Below, one piece after another: positions 1-7,816 of a stretch of DNA of 16,789 bases. The first letter of the stretch is position 1. Every line of letters starts with the position of its first letter. Position numbers and translations under genes: made by a program. The DNA is taken from assembly GCA_051001135.1 (NCBI GenBank), contig JBPCNO010000120.1, forward strand, positions 1 to 16,789, given 5' to 3'. This stretch comes from CAWHMN01 sp051001135 (lineage in GTDB: Bacteria > Acidobacteriota > Terriglobia > Terriglobales > Acidobacteriaceae). The notes beneath the pieces were generated by a model. That model saw nothing but the letters and a program-made list of their open reading frames with translations. It searched no databases and was not told the DNA's origin.

Positions 1-1
1 C

Positions 2-505
2 TCGCTCGACGACTCCGTCATCTCCACTCTTCCGGATTACTGGCAAAGCTACTTCGCGACCAAGGCGGGCAAAGTGCGGGCCGCCGCGCTGGACGCCTCT
101 GTCCAGCGGCCGGGCGGCAGCGTCAAGGCGCCTCATCTGCTGACCGAGATCGATCCCGAGTCCAACGAATACGCGCAGAAGAACAACATCGCCGGCATGG
201 TGCTGCTGCAGACCGTCGTCGGCGCCAATGGCCGCCCCAGCCAGGTCACCATCGTGCGTCCCATCGGCTTTGGCCTGGACGAAGAGGCAGTGGCGGCGGT
301 GAAGAACTCGCAGTTTCGTCCCGGCAGCGAGAATGGCAGAGATGTGCCGGTCATGGTCAATCTCCAGGTGACCTTCCGGATCTACAACAACCGCACTCGC
401 CCGCAAGGACTGGCTCCGGCCGAGGTAGCGCCCAAGAACCCCGCGCCCGCGCCGGCACATCGCAACGCCGGCACGCCCGTGACCGCTGCTACAGTGGGAG
501 AGTGA
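2..505 (+). CDS. TonB C-terminal domain protein (5' end outside window)
   Basis: The reading frame is open from the first bases of the window, so the gene begins upstream; the GTG at 74 is internal. The last ~140 residues carry a TonB C-terminal-like domain: a stretch reading AGMVLLQTVVGANGRPSQV, then GFGLDEEAVAAVKNSQFRPG and a terminal strand VPVMVNLQVTFRIY, followed by a Pro/Ala-rich tail of ~35 residues. In this family the domain contacts TonB-dependent receptors, or occurs in periplasmic proteins of unknown partner. The N-terminal part that would show a membrane anchor or other domain is not visible. The stop TGA overlaps the GTG start of the ankyrin gene (GTGA), suggesting translational coupling. 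The domain call is from motif recognition; the specific role is unknown. Confidence 0.8.
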   Translation, partial: SLDDSVISTLPDYWQSYFATKAGKVRAAALDASVQRPGGSVKAPHLLTEIDPESNEYAQKNNIAGMVLLQTVVGANGRPSQVTIVRPIGFGLDEEAVAAVKNSQFRPGSENGRDVPVMVNLQVTFRIYNNRTRPQGLAPAEVAPKNPAPAPAHRNAGTPVTAATVGE

Positions 506-1176
506 GCCAGGGTTTCATCGATCTAGTCCGGCGTGGGTCGACCAAAGAGATCGCAGAATGGGTGGAGGACGATCCGCAGATCGCCGCCAGCCGCGATTCT
601 CAGGGTGTCTCTGCGCTGATGTGGGCCATCTACAGCGGGCAGACGCTCGTGCGGGAGTTCCTCCGCTCCGGCCTGCCCGACCTGGATCTTGCCGAATCCG
701 CCGCCGTGGGTGATTGCGAACGGCTGGTTGCATTGTTGGGCGGAGACGCGGCCAAAGCTAACTCCATGTCGCCGGATGGCTGGCCGCTGCTGCATCTCGC
801 GGCCGCCTTCGCAGCGCCCGACACGGTTGATCTTCTCCTCAACAGCGGGGCGGATGTTCACCGGATCTCGGCTACGCCCATGCGCAACCAGGCGCTCCAT
901 GCCGCGCTGGCTCTCAGCCGGGAGTTGGAGACCGTCCGCATGCTGCTGCGGCGCGGCGCCGATCCGAACGTGGCGCAAGCCGGCGGCTTTCGCCCGCTGC
1001 ATCAGGCATCGGCCGCCGGCCGCCTTGATCTGGTGAGGCTGCTGCTGGACGCTGGCGCCGACCCGGCGCAACTCTGCGACCGGCGGAAGACGGCCGCGGA
1101 CTACGCTCGCGAGAAGGGCCATCCGGCAGTCGTGGCGGCACTCGAAGCCTGGACTCCTCCCCAGCAGCGCGCCTGA
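502..1176 (+). CDS. Ankyrin-repeat protein
   Basis: A 224-residue protein made largely of ankyrin repeats. Clear repeat cores are near residues 91-120 (DGWPLLHLAAAF, then DTVDLLLNSGADV), 129-156 (NQALHAALALSRELETVRML, then RRGADPN), 162-189 (FRPLHQASAAGRLDLVRLLL, then DAGADP) and a degenerate final one near 195-215. The first ~60 residues look like one or two weaker repeats (VSALMWAIYSGQTLVREFL). There is no signal peptide or membrane segment, so it is probably cytoplasmic. Ankyrin repeats mediate protein-protein contact; the partner cannot be told. The GTG start at 502 was chosen because it overlaps the upstream stop as GTGA and the frame then reads directly into repeat sequence. It is probably cotranscribed with the TonB-like gene. 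Confidence 0.85.
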   Translation: MSQGFIDLVRRGSTKEIAEWVEDDPQIAASRDSQGVSALMWAIYSGQTLVREFLRSGLPDLDLAESAAVGDCERLVALLGGDAAKANSMSPDGWPLLHLAAAFAAPDTVDLLLNSGADVHRISATPMRNQALHAALALSRELETVRMLLRRGADPNVAQAGGFRPLHQASAAGRLDLVRLLLDAGADPAQLCDRRKTAADYAREKGHPAVVAALEAWTPPQQRA

Positions 1177-1526
1177 ATCCAGCCCCATGCTGTCCTACTG
1201 ACCATCTCCCGCTGAGTTATCCGGCTGCTATCTGCGACTGAGATCCCTATCAGGCAATTTCTAGATCCGGCTAGGCCTCACACACTCCCGAAACGGAATT
1301 TGGCGTGGTAAGTGCCTTTTTTGCAGCACGGTGCGGCACAACCCGCCCCGCAATCCGATCTTCTACTCATCTGGCAGCACGGTTTCTTTCGTATCTCTTA
1401 GTACGCAACGGGAGTACGCAACGGACACGCGGGTAACCCCCTCTGTTATCGATCCAGACAACTCAGGGAATGGCGCAACATCTCACCCGGTGTCGTGTCG
1501 CACCATAGGAGCTCTACAAAGTATCG
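1177..1526. other. Intergenic region with a 13-bp tandem duplication
   Basis: There is no convincing gene, strong terminator or consensus promoter in this 350-bp gap. An open frame starting at 1331 runs into the lipoprotein gene in another frame and has a shadow-like Arg/His/Pro-rich composition. The visible structure is a tandem duplication at 1400-1425 of the unit AGTACGCAACGG plus one variable base. The promoter for the large lipoprotein gene probably lies here but I cannot place it. Confidence 0.5.
1400..1425. repeat. 13-bp tandem duplication
   Basis: Two adjacent copies, 1400-1412 and 1413-1425, differ only at the last base (G or A). The repeat lies about 100 bp upstream of the lipoprotein start, in non-coding DNA. 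It resembles other short tandem duplications elsewhere in this window. Confidence 0.85.
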
Positions 1527-4500
1527 ATGCAGATTACCTTTCCCTTCTCGGCCTACGCCGACCCTGCGGCGTTCGGGCTCACTCGCGGTGCCCCCGGGCG
1601 CAGATGGACCCTTTTGCGTGCGTGCGTTCTTCGTATCCTCTCAGTCTTCAGCTTTCTGATTATGAGTGCCCTGCTCTTGGGCGCTGTCCTTGGCATTGCC
1701 GGCTGCGGATCCGGCCAGAGTTCTGGTTCCACAGGTCAAACCGGTGGCGGCGGTACCGGCGGCAGCGGTGGCGGTGGCGGCGGTGGCGGTGGCGGCGGTC
1801 CTGCGGGCACGGTGGCTTACGCCCCGGCCCAGTATGCTTTTCCCGACCAGGTGATCGGAACCACCAGCGCCCCCACCAACGTGACGCTTACCAACGGGCA
1901 ATCGACCGCACTCGCCGTCACGAGTATTCAGGTTCCCCCACCCTTCAGCCAGACCAACACCTGTGGCGCCTCGGTCGCAGCCGGCGCCGCATGCACCATA
2001 GCCGTGACCTTCACCCCCAGCGCGCTGGGCGCCGCCAACGCTGCTTTGACCATCAGCGACAGCGGCGCCGGCTCCCCGCGCAGCGTCGCGCTCTCCGGCA
2101 ATGGCGTCAAGCCCGTCAACACTGGCGGCAGTGTCTCCTATACACCCACACAAATTGCCTTTCCCGACCTGGCAGTGGGCGGCGCCAGCGCGCCCGCCAC
2201 CGTCACGCTGACCAATGGCCAATCGATCGCGCTGAATATCGCCGCCATTCAGGTAGCAGCCCCCTTCAGCCAGACCAATACCTGCGGGACCGTCCTCGCC
2301 CCCAGCGCCAGTTGCACCATCACGGTTACATTCAGTCCCGCCGCGGTCGGTCCCAGCAGCGCCAATCTCACCATCACCGACGATGGAGCGGGCTCGCCGC
2401 GCACCGTCGCCCTCACCGGCAACGGGATCGCCAGCGGCGGCCTGTCCGTAGTGCCGAAGATCGGCGGACTGACTTTCTATAACCAGATTGTGAACACCAG
2501 CAGCACCCCGCTGCCGGTGACACTCACGAATAACCAGTCAAGCGCCGTCTCGATCGCCTCCATCACCTCCTCGGCGGAGTTTCCCTTCACCACCTCGTGC
2601 ACCGACAGCACCGGTACGGGCATGCTGGCAGGAGGAGCAAGCTGCACTATCAACGTGTCTTTCCTCCCGCAAGCGCTGGGAGCGCGCTCCGCAATACTCA
2701 CCATCTCGGCCAGCGTTGCGGGCAGCCCTCTGGCTCTACCGCTCGCGGGAATCGGCATCGCAGGGGATCCCGGCGTCGCTGTCACCGTCGCGCCGTACCA
2801 GCCGTGCGCGCTGCCTTCCGGCACGCAGCAATTCTCGGCCACGGTCAGCGGCACCACCAACACCGCGGTCTCATGGGGTGTGGACGCGGTGCCCGGCGGC
2901 AGCCCCGCGACCGGAACCATTACGCCGGCTGGCCTCTATACCGCTCCGGCGACAGCAGGCAGCCATTACATCCGGGCGGTGAGCCAGGATCCGTCACAGG
3001 CGGTGGGCAGCACGCTGCTGCAGGTCACCGGCACGCCGCTCTTCACCATCTATCCTTTCGCATCGTCTTTGTCTCCGGGCGGCCAGCAGAGCTTCCAGGC
3101 GCAGCTCTGCCACGTGCCGGAGAGCGCTGCCGTGACCTGGACGGTGGACAACATTCCCGGTGGAAACGCAACCGTCGGCACCGTCACCAGCCAGGGCGTG
3201 TACACCGCTCCGCCCACCACCGGTCATCACACCGTACAGGTGACGGATACCGCGTTGAGCAAGTCCAGCACCGCCGGCGTGACGGTATATTCCAACATCT
3301 CCGTGGACTTCGGTTCGCGCACCAACATCGCTCATCCCATTCCGGCGAATCTCTTCGGCTATGGCCGTGCCGAGTCCATTCATACCGATGCCGACCGCAA
3401 CCTCATTACCCAGGCGGGCGTCACCGTCGCCCGGTTGTATGCGAACTTTCCCGGTGTCTACGCGACAACAACGCCCGACTGGACGCAGATCGATCCTTTC
3501 ATCCAGTCCATCCTCAACGCCGGTCAGCGGCCGCTGATTCAGATGGCTCAGTCGCCGCCATTCCTCCAGGCCAACCCGAATCCCTGCGGCGCAGGCGACC
3601 CCAGCGTGCCGCCTGCCGATTTCAACGCGTGGGGGCAGCTCGCCGCCTCCTATGTGGCGCATTTTGACGCCACCTTTCCCGGCATGGTGCAGGACTACGA
3701 GATCTGGAACGAACCAAATGCAAAAGGGCTCTGCGCGGCTTCCGGCGACCAGCTCACCAACTACATGGCCATCTATGCCGCGGCCGCTCCGCTGATGAAG
3801 CAACAGGCCGCGGCGGATGCCCAGGTGATTCACCTGGGTGGACCGGCGCTCTCCACGGGCTATGCGGCGAACTGGATTCAGGCACTGCTGTCCACCCCTT
3901 CCACCGCGCCCTATGTCGATTTCATCAGCTACCACCAGTACCCTTACGGACCGGGAAACCTGAACGTCCAGTGGGATACCTACAACGGCAATACTTCTCT
4001 CTATCAGGAGGAGCAGTCGACGAATACTGGAGCGAGTTCCATCTACAACCAGGTGTACGCGCTGGCGCAGGCGGGTAAGCAACCGCTGGGGGCCCAGACG
4101 CCCATTGAGATCACGGAATACAGCACCAATTTTTCCTTTTTCAAGGATTGCTGCCGCAACGACCCGACTTATGCGCCCTTGTGGAACGCGCTCTACATCA
4201 GCGACATGCTCAACAACGCCTACGAGAGCACATCCCCCAGCATTCCCGGCAGGCTGGTCTACTTCGCAGGCTCCGCCTACCCATACTTCTGTCTGATCGG
4301 CGTGCAGGACGCCAACTCCGATTGCCTGTATTCAGCGGGCGCCACGCCGGTGCCGTACCCGCAGTACTACACCTACCAACTGCTCGCTTCGCCGACCTAT
4401 CTCGGCCTGGTCAGCGGTGGGTACCTGGCGGCATCCATCTCGCCGCCGATCAGCGATGGAGGCATCGCCGTGACCGCCTTCTACGATGCGACACAGGATG

Positions 4501-4721
4501 CCATCCTGATCACCAACCCCACCGCCAGCAGCTATCCGGCAATGCCGGTCGTGGCGCAGAATCTCGGACTCACATCGCCCCAGGCCACGCTCTTTCAGAT
4601 CGTCAACGGTCAGTCGATCAATTCGTCCTCAGTGGCGCTCACCGCCCAAGGCGCTACCTACACCGCGACCATTGCCGTGCCACCGTACTCCGTCCAGGCA
4701 ATCTCGCTCAAGGGCCAGTAG
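1527..4721 (+). CDS. Lipoprotein with choice-of-anchor-D-like repeats and a clan GH-A-like glycoside hydrolase domain
   Basis: This is a 1064-residue exported protein. Residues ~26-60 form a signal sequence with Arg-rich n-region, hydrophobic core and lipobox I-A-G-C, giving Cys60 as the lipidated residue. A Gly/Ser linker (61-92, with an 11-Gly run) follows. Next come three ~100-residue beta-sandwich repeats of choice-of-anchor-D type (about 95-194, 202-301, 306-411); the first two are close copies sharing PFSQTNTCG and VTLTNGQS. Two Ig-like segments at ~415-590 repeat the pattern GLYTAP/GVYTAP. The C-terminal ~470 residues resemble the clan GH-A barrel: WNEP puts the acid/base at Glu729 and ITEYS puts the likely nucleophile at Glu864, with FISYHQYPYG between. 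Family (GH39-like or other) and substrate are uncertain. AGGAG at 1507-1511 is 15 bp from the ATG, a rather long spacing. It probably acts on polysaccharide at the cell surface. Confidence 0.85.
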   Translation: MQITFPFSAYADPAAFGLTRGAPGRRWTLLRACVLRILSVFSFLIMSALLLGAVLGIAGCGSGQSSGSTGQTGGGGTGGSGGGGGGGGGGGPAGTVAYAPAQYAFPDQVIGTTSAPTNVTLTNGQSTALAVTSIQVPPPFSQTNTCGASVAAGAACTIAVTFTPSALGAANAALTISDSGAGSPRSVALSGNGVKPVNTGGSVSYTPTQIAFPDLAVGGASAPATVTLTNGQSIALNIAAIQVAAPFSQTNTCGTVLAPSASCTITVTFSPAAVGPSSANLTITDDGAGSPRTVALTGNGIASGGLSVVPKIGGLTFYNQIVNTSSTPLPVTLTNNQSSAVSIASITSSAEFPFTTSCTDSTGTGMLAGGASCTINVSFLPQALGARSAILTISASVAGSPLALPLAGIGIAGDPGVAVTVAPYQPCALPSGTQQFSATVSGTTNTAVSWGVDAVPGGSPATGTITPAGLYTAPATAGSHYIRAVSQDPSQAVGSTLLQVTGTPLFTIYPFASSLSPGGQQSFQAQLCHVPESAAVTWTVDNIPGGNATVGTVTSQGVYTAPPTTGHHTVQVTDTALSKSSTAGVTVYSNISVDFGSRTNIAHPIPANLFGYGRAESIHTDADRNLITQAGVTVARLYANFPGVYATTTPDWTQIDPFIQSILNAGQRPLIQMAQSPPFLQANPNPCGAGDPSVPPADFNAWGQLAASYVAHFDATFPGMVQDYEIWNEPNAKGLCAASGDQLTNYMAIYAAAAPLMKQQAAADAQVIHLGGPALSTGYAANWIQALLSTPSTAPYVDFISYHQYPYGPGNLNVQWDTYNGNTSLYQEEQSTNTGASSIYNQVYALAQAGKQPLGAQTPIEITEYSTNFSFFKDCCRNDPTYAPLWNALYISDMLNNAYESTSPSIPGRLVYFAGSAYPYFCLIGVQDANSDCLYSAGATPVPYPQYYTYQLLASPTYLGLVSGGYLAASISPPISDGGIAVTAFYDATQDAILITNPTASSYPAMPVVAQNLGLTSPQATLFQIVNGQSINSSSVALTAQGATYTATIAVPPYSVQAISLKGQ
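1769..1799 (+). repeat. GGC/GGT microsatellite encoding poly-Gly
   Basis: An alternating run of GGT and GGC codons encodes the longest Gly run (about residues 81-91) of the lipoprotein linker, just after the lipidated Cys60. Length changes by whole codons would alter the spacer between the membrane anchor and the beta-sandwich repeats without breaking the frame. Confidence 0.75.
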
Positions 4722-4783
4722 CTAGAGGTCAGGGATCAGGGGTCAGGGGCCACGGGTCGGGGATCAGTTGGTCAGGAATCAGG
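4722..4783. repeat. Degenerate GGTCAGGGATCAG-type intergenic repeat
   Basis: The stretch after the lipoprotein stop is built from imperfect copies of GGTCAGG and GGATCAG (for example GGTCAGGGATCAGGGGTCAG near 4727). It is strongly purine-biased and has no coding signal. It lies between two convergent genes (lipoprotein and ada) and runs directly into the hairpin repeat. Confidence 0.7.
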
Positions 4784-4825
4784 CCGGGTGCCCCATCCTG
4801 AGCGGCCGTAGTGCGAAGGGTGGGA
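4784..4825. repeat. Hairpin intergenic repeat, copy 1
   Basis: Begins with CCGGGTGCCCC. The arm CCCATCCT (4792-4799) pairs fully with AGGGTGGG (4817-4824), allowing one G-T pair. A half copy, CGGGTGCCCC, follows at about 4858-4867 just before the ada stop. The same core occurs at 7724 and 7785. It lies between convergent genes, so it could also act as a bidirectional terminator. Confidence 0.65.
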
Positions 4826-4874
4826 GGCCACGGAAGTGCCGGACGCCGCAGAACTCCCGGGTGCCCCAATCCAC

Positions 4875-6008
4875 TCAGGAAACCACGCCCTGCTTCTCCA
4901 TCTCCAGCAGCTTCCGCTTGCGCTCCGCGCCCCAGCGATACCCGGTGATCGAGCCGTCACGCCCGATCACGCGATGGCATGGCACCACCAGCGCCACCGG
5001 ATTGCGCGCGCAGGCCTGCGCCACCGCCCGCACCGCGTGTGGCTGATCGATCTCCGCCGCAAGCTGGGAATAAGAGCGCGTCTCCCCCCGCGGAATGGCC
5101 CGCAACGCCCTCCACACGCGCAGTTGGAACGCCGACGCGCGCAGGTCCAGCGGCAGGTCCAGTGCAGCGGGATGCTCCGTCAGGGTCGACAGAATCGCCG
5201 CCACCGCGTCTCGCAACGGCGAACTCCCACTGGCGCGCTCCTCGTCCCCAGACACGCTAGACACGCTAGACACGCTAGACACGACAGACACGACAGACAC
5301 GATCTTCGCGGCGGAAAAACGGCTGCGCAACTCGCCCTCTAGCAGTTCCGCGTTGTCACCGAGTGCCACATGGCAGAGCCCACGTTCCGTCGATGCAACC
5401 AGCAGCTTGCCCAGCGGGCATTCGGTCACCAGAAACGCGATCGACTCCCCCGCCCCGCCCTTCTGGAAACGCCGTGGGTGCATGCCGAGCGCGAGATCCG
5501 CGCCCTCGTACATGCGGCTTGAGGACGAGTACCCCGCATCGTAGAGAGCGTCCGTCACTTGGGCGGCCAGCGGAAGCCCAGCTCGCAGACGCTCCGCGCG
5601 CAGTTCGATCTGGTAGTGCCGTGGACTCGCTCCCAGCACCCGCTCGAACATGCGCTGCACCGTGAAGGGACTGAATCCCGCGTGCGCGCCCAGTTCCTTC
5701 AGCGTCACCATGCGGTCGAGATGCTTCTCGATATAGCCGCACAGCCGCGTCACCATTGCGGCTTCGGCATGCTTGCCCGCGGGATGGCAGCGCCGGCATG
5801 CGCGGTATCCGGCGGCCGCGGCGCGGTCCGCATCCGCGAAGAAGCGCACGTTCTGCTGCGATGGACGACGGCTGGGACAACTCGGCCGGCAGAAGATGCC
5901 GGTGCTCTCCACCGCATACACAAACGAGCCGTCCGCGGCCGCGTCGCGCGCCAGCACCTGCTGCCATGCCTGCCCTGCGTCAAGAGGAAGATGGTTGTTG
6001 TTTGTCAT
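4875..6008 (-). CDS. ada: Bifunctional Ada: methyl-phosphotriester sensor/AraC-type regulator and O6-methylguanine-DNA methyltransferase
   Basis: A 377-residue full-length Ada. The N-terminal zinc domain has Cys40, Cys44, Cys71 and Cys74 (FCRPSC and CRRCHPAG), matching the Cys38/42/69/72 set of E. coli Ada; Cys40 would be the phosphotriester methyl acceptor. An AraC-type helix-turn-helix region covers ~84-182. The C-terminal methyltransferase has the FQLRVWRALRAIPRGET helix and active site PCHRV with acceptor Cys344. Both activities therefore look intact: suicide transfer of methyl groups from DNA, and methylation-triggered transcription activation. The odd part is a Val/Ser run (about 237-253) between the two parts of the transferase domain, encoded by a 9-bp tandem repeat. 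The ATG at 6008 has GAAGG almost adjacent, a weak placement. No clear Ada box was seen upstream. It is divergent from the Tat-exported gene. Confidence 0.95.
   Translation of the reverse strand: MTNNNHLPLDAGQAWQQVLARDAAADGSFVYAVESTGIFCRPSCPSRRPSQQNVRFFADADRAAAAGYRACRRCHPAGKHAEAAMVTRLCGYIEKHLDRMVTLKELGAHAGFSPFTVQRMFERVLGASPRHYQIELRAERLRAGLPLAAQVTDALYDAGYSSSSRMYEGADLALGMHPRRFQKGGAGESIAFLVTECPLGKLLVASTERGLCHVALGDNAELLEGELRSRFSAAKIVSVVSVVSSVSSVSSVSGDEERASGSSPLRDAVAAILSTLTEHPAALDLPLDLRASAFQLRVWRALRAIPRGETRSYSQLAAEIDQPHAVRAVAQACARNPVALVVPCHRVIGRDGSITGYRWGAERKRKLLEMEKQGVVS
5251..5304. repeat. 9-bp tandem repeat (six units) inside ada
   Basis: Six 9-bp units sit in register: GACACGCTA three times (5251-5277), GACACGACA twice (5278-5295) and GACACGATC once (5296-5304). 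On the coding strand they give a repeating Val-Ser(-Ser/Val) run in a linker of the Ada methyltransferase domain. The unit is a multiple of three, so gain or loss of copies keeps the frame. The E. coli protein has only a short linker here, as I recall it. Confidence 0.95.
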
Positions 6009-6187
6009 GCCTTCATCATGCTAGCGCCTGGGAAAGACCGCTATCCGGATCTTGCGGGGGAATCTGAAAGATGTGGCCTGTTCCCCAGCCGGGCGCTGCG
6101 GTAGGCAATCGAGCGGTCCCTCTGGTAGCCTTGCCAGCGCGTTCCCGGCCGCCGGATTCGGCGATCGTACGAACCTGGAGGCAATTC
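6009..6187. promoter_or_regulatory. Divergent ada / Tat-protein promoter region, with SD at 6177-6181
   Basis: This 179-bp gap separates two divergent starts and must hold the ada promoter. I could not place convincing -10/-35 boxes or an Ada-binding box. GGAGG at 6177-6181 lies six bases before the ATG at 6188 and decides that start over upstream in-frame candidates such as the one at 6071. Confidence 0.5.
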
Positions 6188-7669
6188 ATGAGCAGCACCA
6201 TCTCCCGACGGAACTTCTTTGGCATGACCGCAGGCGCGGTCGCAACTGCGGGCCTCGCACCCCTGATCTGTCCCGGCCTCGTACAAGCAAGCAGCGCCCC
6301 GCGCTCCTATGACGATCTCCTCGCGAACGATCCGGCGAACGATCCGGCGAACGATCCGGAGACCTATCGCGCTTCCATCGATAACGCCTGCACCTTCCTC
6401 AACACCATGATGGACGCCTACGCGCAGGGTGCTACCGTGCGGCTCACCGAAAGCTACTCCGATCAGGGCGGTCTTCTGTCCACCGCTTTTACCTATGACA
6501 ACGCGGTCGCCATTCAAGCCTATCTGCTACGGGGGCGAGCGGAGGATATCGAGCGGGCGAAGGTTCTGGGCAACGGTCTCATCTATGCCCAGGCGAATAA
6601 CTTCCCGGTGAGCGATGGCCGCTTCGCGCAGGCCTACTTCGTCAACGTGCCCGCCTCCGACGGAAGCGGCGCGTACATCACGCCCGCGGCCGCGCCCTTT
6701 TACTTCTATGGCAGCGCGGTCGGCGACCAGGCGTGGGCGGGTATGGCGCTCGCGCAACTCTACCGCCGCACCCGAAACGCCGCCTATCTCAATGCCGCGC
6801 TCAAGGTCGCCAATTGGATCGTGACCAACACCTATGACACCCGCGGCCCCGGCGGCTATACCTTCGGCACAAACATCAACCAGTTCAATCAGTCCGTGCC
6901 CTCAACCAACGGTAAGTCGACCGAACATAACATCGATACCTACGCGTTCTTCACCATGCTCGCCGAGCTGACGCGCGGCGGCAGCGCCGGCAACGGCACA
7001 AGCTGGCGCCACCTCGCTCATCACGCGTTCGTCTTCGTGCAGGCCATGTTCAACGCGGAGCAGCATTTCTTCTATACCGGCACCAACACCGACCAGGTGA
7101 CGATCAACACCAGCAACATTCCTGAGGACGTGCAGACCTGGTCGTATCTGGCGCTGCTCGATAACCGCTATAAACGCTCCATCGATTACGCGCTCACGCA
7201 TCTGCAGACCACCGACTCGGCCACCGCGCCTCGTTCGTCCCTGACTGGAGATGAGCGCATTACCGGTGAGACCTTCGCATCGGCCAGTCTCACCTCCACC
7301 ACCGGCGATCCGAACGCCGTATGGCTGGAAGGAACCGGGCACACCGTGGCTGCGCTCATCGCCCGTGCCTTTGCCCGGCATGACTGGACCCAAGGCGACG
7401 AGCTGCACGGCAGTCATGGAGATGTCACCGCCGCGGTTACATTCCTGCGCAACATCGCCAAGGCCCAGGCGGAACTCGGGGTGGGACAGACCATCCACGG
7501 TGTCGCCCTCGCTCCCGGCCAGGGTATCGTCTCCTCCACCAGTCAGCTGGATACCGGCTTTGGCTACAACTACTATCCCAACCTCCACGTCGGCGCCACC
7601 GGCTGGTATGTGCTCGCAGCGCTCGGCGGCAATCCGTTCCAGCTCGGCTATCGCAGCGACCGGGACTGA
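6188..7669 (+). CDS. Tat-exported protein, probable (alpha/alpha) toroid fold, function unknown
   Basis: A 493-residue protein. The start at 6188 has SD GGAGG six bases upstream and gives a clean twin-arginine signal: SRRNFFGMTAGAVATAG, with cleavage probably near residues 30-38. The mature part is rich in Trp/Tyr/Phe and has helical stretches such as AWAGMALAQLYRRTRNAAYL and STEHNIDTYAFFTMLAEL, plus WLEGTGHTVAALIARAFAR. This spacing suggests a six-hairpin alpha/alpha barrel of the kind found in glycosidases and lyases. I cannot assign a family, catalytic residues or substrate. A 12-bp tandem repeat encodes three Ala-Asn-Asp-Pro units just after the signal peptide. Export in folded form would fit a cofactor- or metal-dependent enzyme, but nothing in the sequence shows one. 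Its neighbour encodes a surface glycosidase, so carbohydrate work is possible but inferred. Confidence 0.8.
   Translation: MSSTISRRNFFGMTAGAVATAGLAPLICPGLVQASSAPRSYDDLLANDPANDPANDPETYRASIDNACTFLNTMMDAYAQGATVRLTESYSDQGGLLSTAFTYDNAVAIQAYLLRGRAEDIERAKVLGNGLIYAQANNFPVSDGRFAQAYFVNVPASDGSGAYITPAAAPFYFYGSAVGDQAWAGMALAQLYRRTRNAAYLNAALKVANWIVTNTYDTRGPGGYTFGTNINQFNQSVPSTNGKSTEHNIDTYAFFTMLAELTRGGSAGNGTSWRHLAHHAFVFVQAMFNAEQHFFYTGTNTDQVTINTSNIPEDVQTWSYLALLDNRYKRSIDYALTHLQTTDSATAPRSSLTGDERITGETFASASLTSTTGDPNAVWLEGTGHTVAALIARAFARHDWTQGDELHGSHGDVTAAVTFLRNIAKAQAELGVGQTIHGVALAPGQGIVSSTSQLDTGFGYNYYPNLHVGATGWYVLAALGGNPFQLGYRSDRD
6323..6358 (+). repeat. 12-bp tandem repeat, three units, in frame
   Basis: Three exact copies of GCGAACGATCCG (6323-6334, 6335-6346, 6347-6358) encode Ala-Asn-Asp-Pro three times at the start of the mature Tat-exported protein. 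Copy-number change would keep the frame. Confidence 0.95.
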
Positions 7670-7726
7670 GTCGGATACAGGCATGAGCGGTTCACCGTGT
7701 CATGATCGTTTCCAGGCGTCTGAGTG

Positions 7727-7755
7727 CCCCATTCTGAGCTTTGCGAAGTTTGGGG
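7727..7755. repeat. Hairpin intergenic repeat, copy 2
   Basis: GTGCCCCATTCT begins at 7724; CCCCA (7727-7731) pairs with TGGGG (7751-7755), and the inner part is mismatched. It shares the core of the copies at 4784 and 7785 and lies downstream of the Tat-exported gene, where it may also work as a weak terminator. Confidence 0.55.
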
Positions 7756-7784
7756 CCTCCTCAATCTAGCTTCGCCACAAATCC

Positions 7785-7816
7785 GGGTGCCCCGTTCTAG
7801 CGCAGATAGGGCGGGG
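7785..7816. repeat. Hairpin intergenic repeat, copy 3
   Basis: Starts CGGGTGCCCC. The arm 7790-7798 (CCCCGTTCT) pairs along its whole length with 7808-7816 (AGGGCGGGG), counting two G-T pairs, with a 9-base loop. Arm bases differ from copy 1 yet pairing is kept. The stop codon of the broken methyltransferase frame (7797-7799) lies inside this element, so the tail of that frame is read from repeat DNA. Confidence 0.7.

Noticed and set aside
1331..2482. Open frame running into the lipoprotein gene
   Set aside because: The product is Arg/His/Gln-rich and overlaps the well-supported lipoprotein frame; no ribosome-binding site was seen.
2994..4082. Minus-strand open frame opposite the glycosidase domain
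   Set aside because: The plus strand carries WNEP and ITEYS catalytic motifs in a continuous 1064-codon frame, so the antisense frame is a shadow.
5251..5304. Repeat array as a possible CRISPR
   Set aside because: Units are 9 bp and directly adjacent without spacers, and they lie in frame inside ada.
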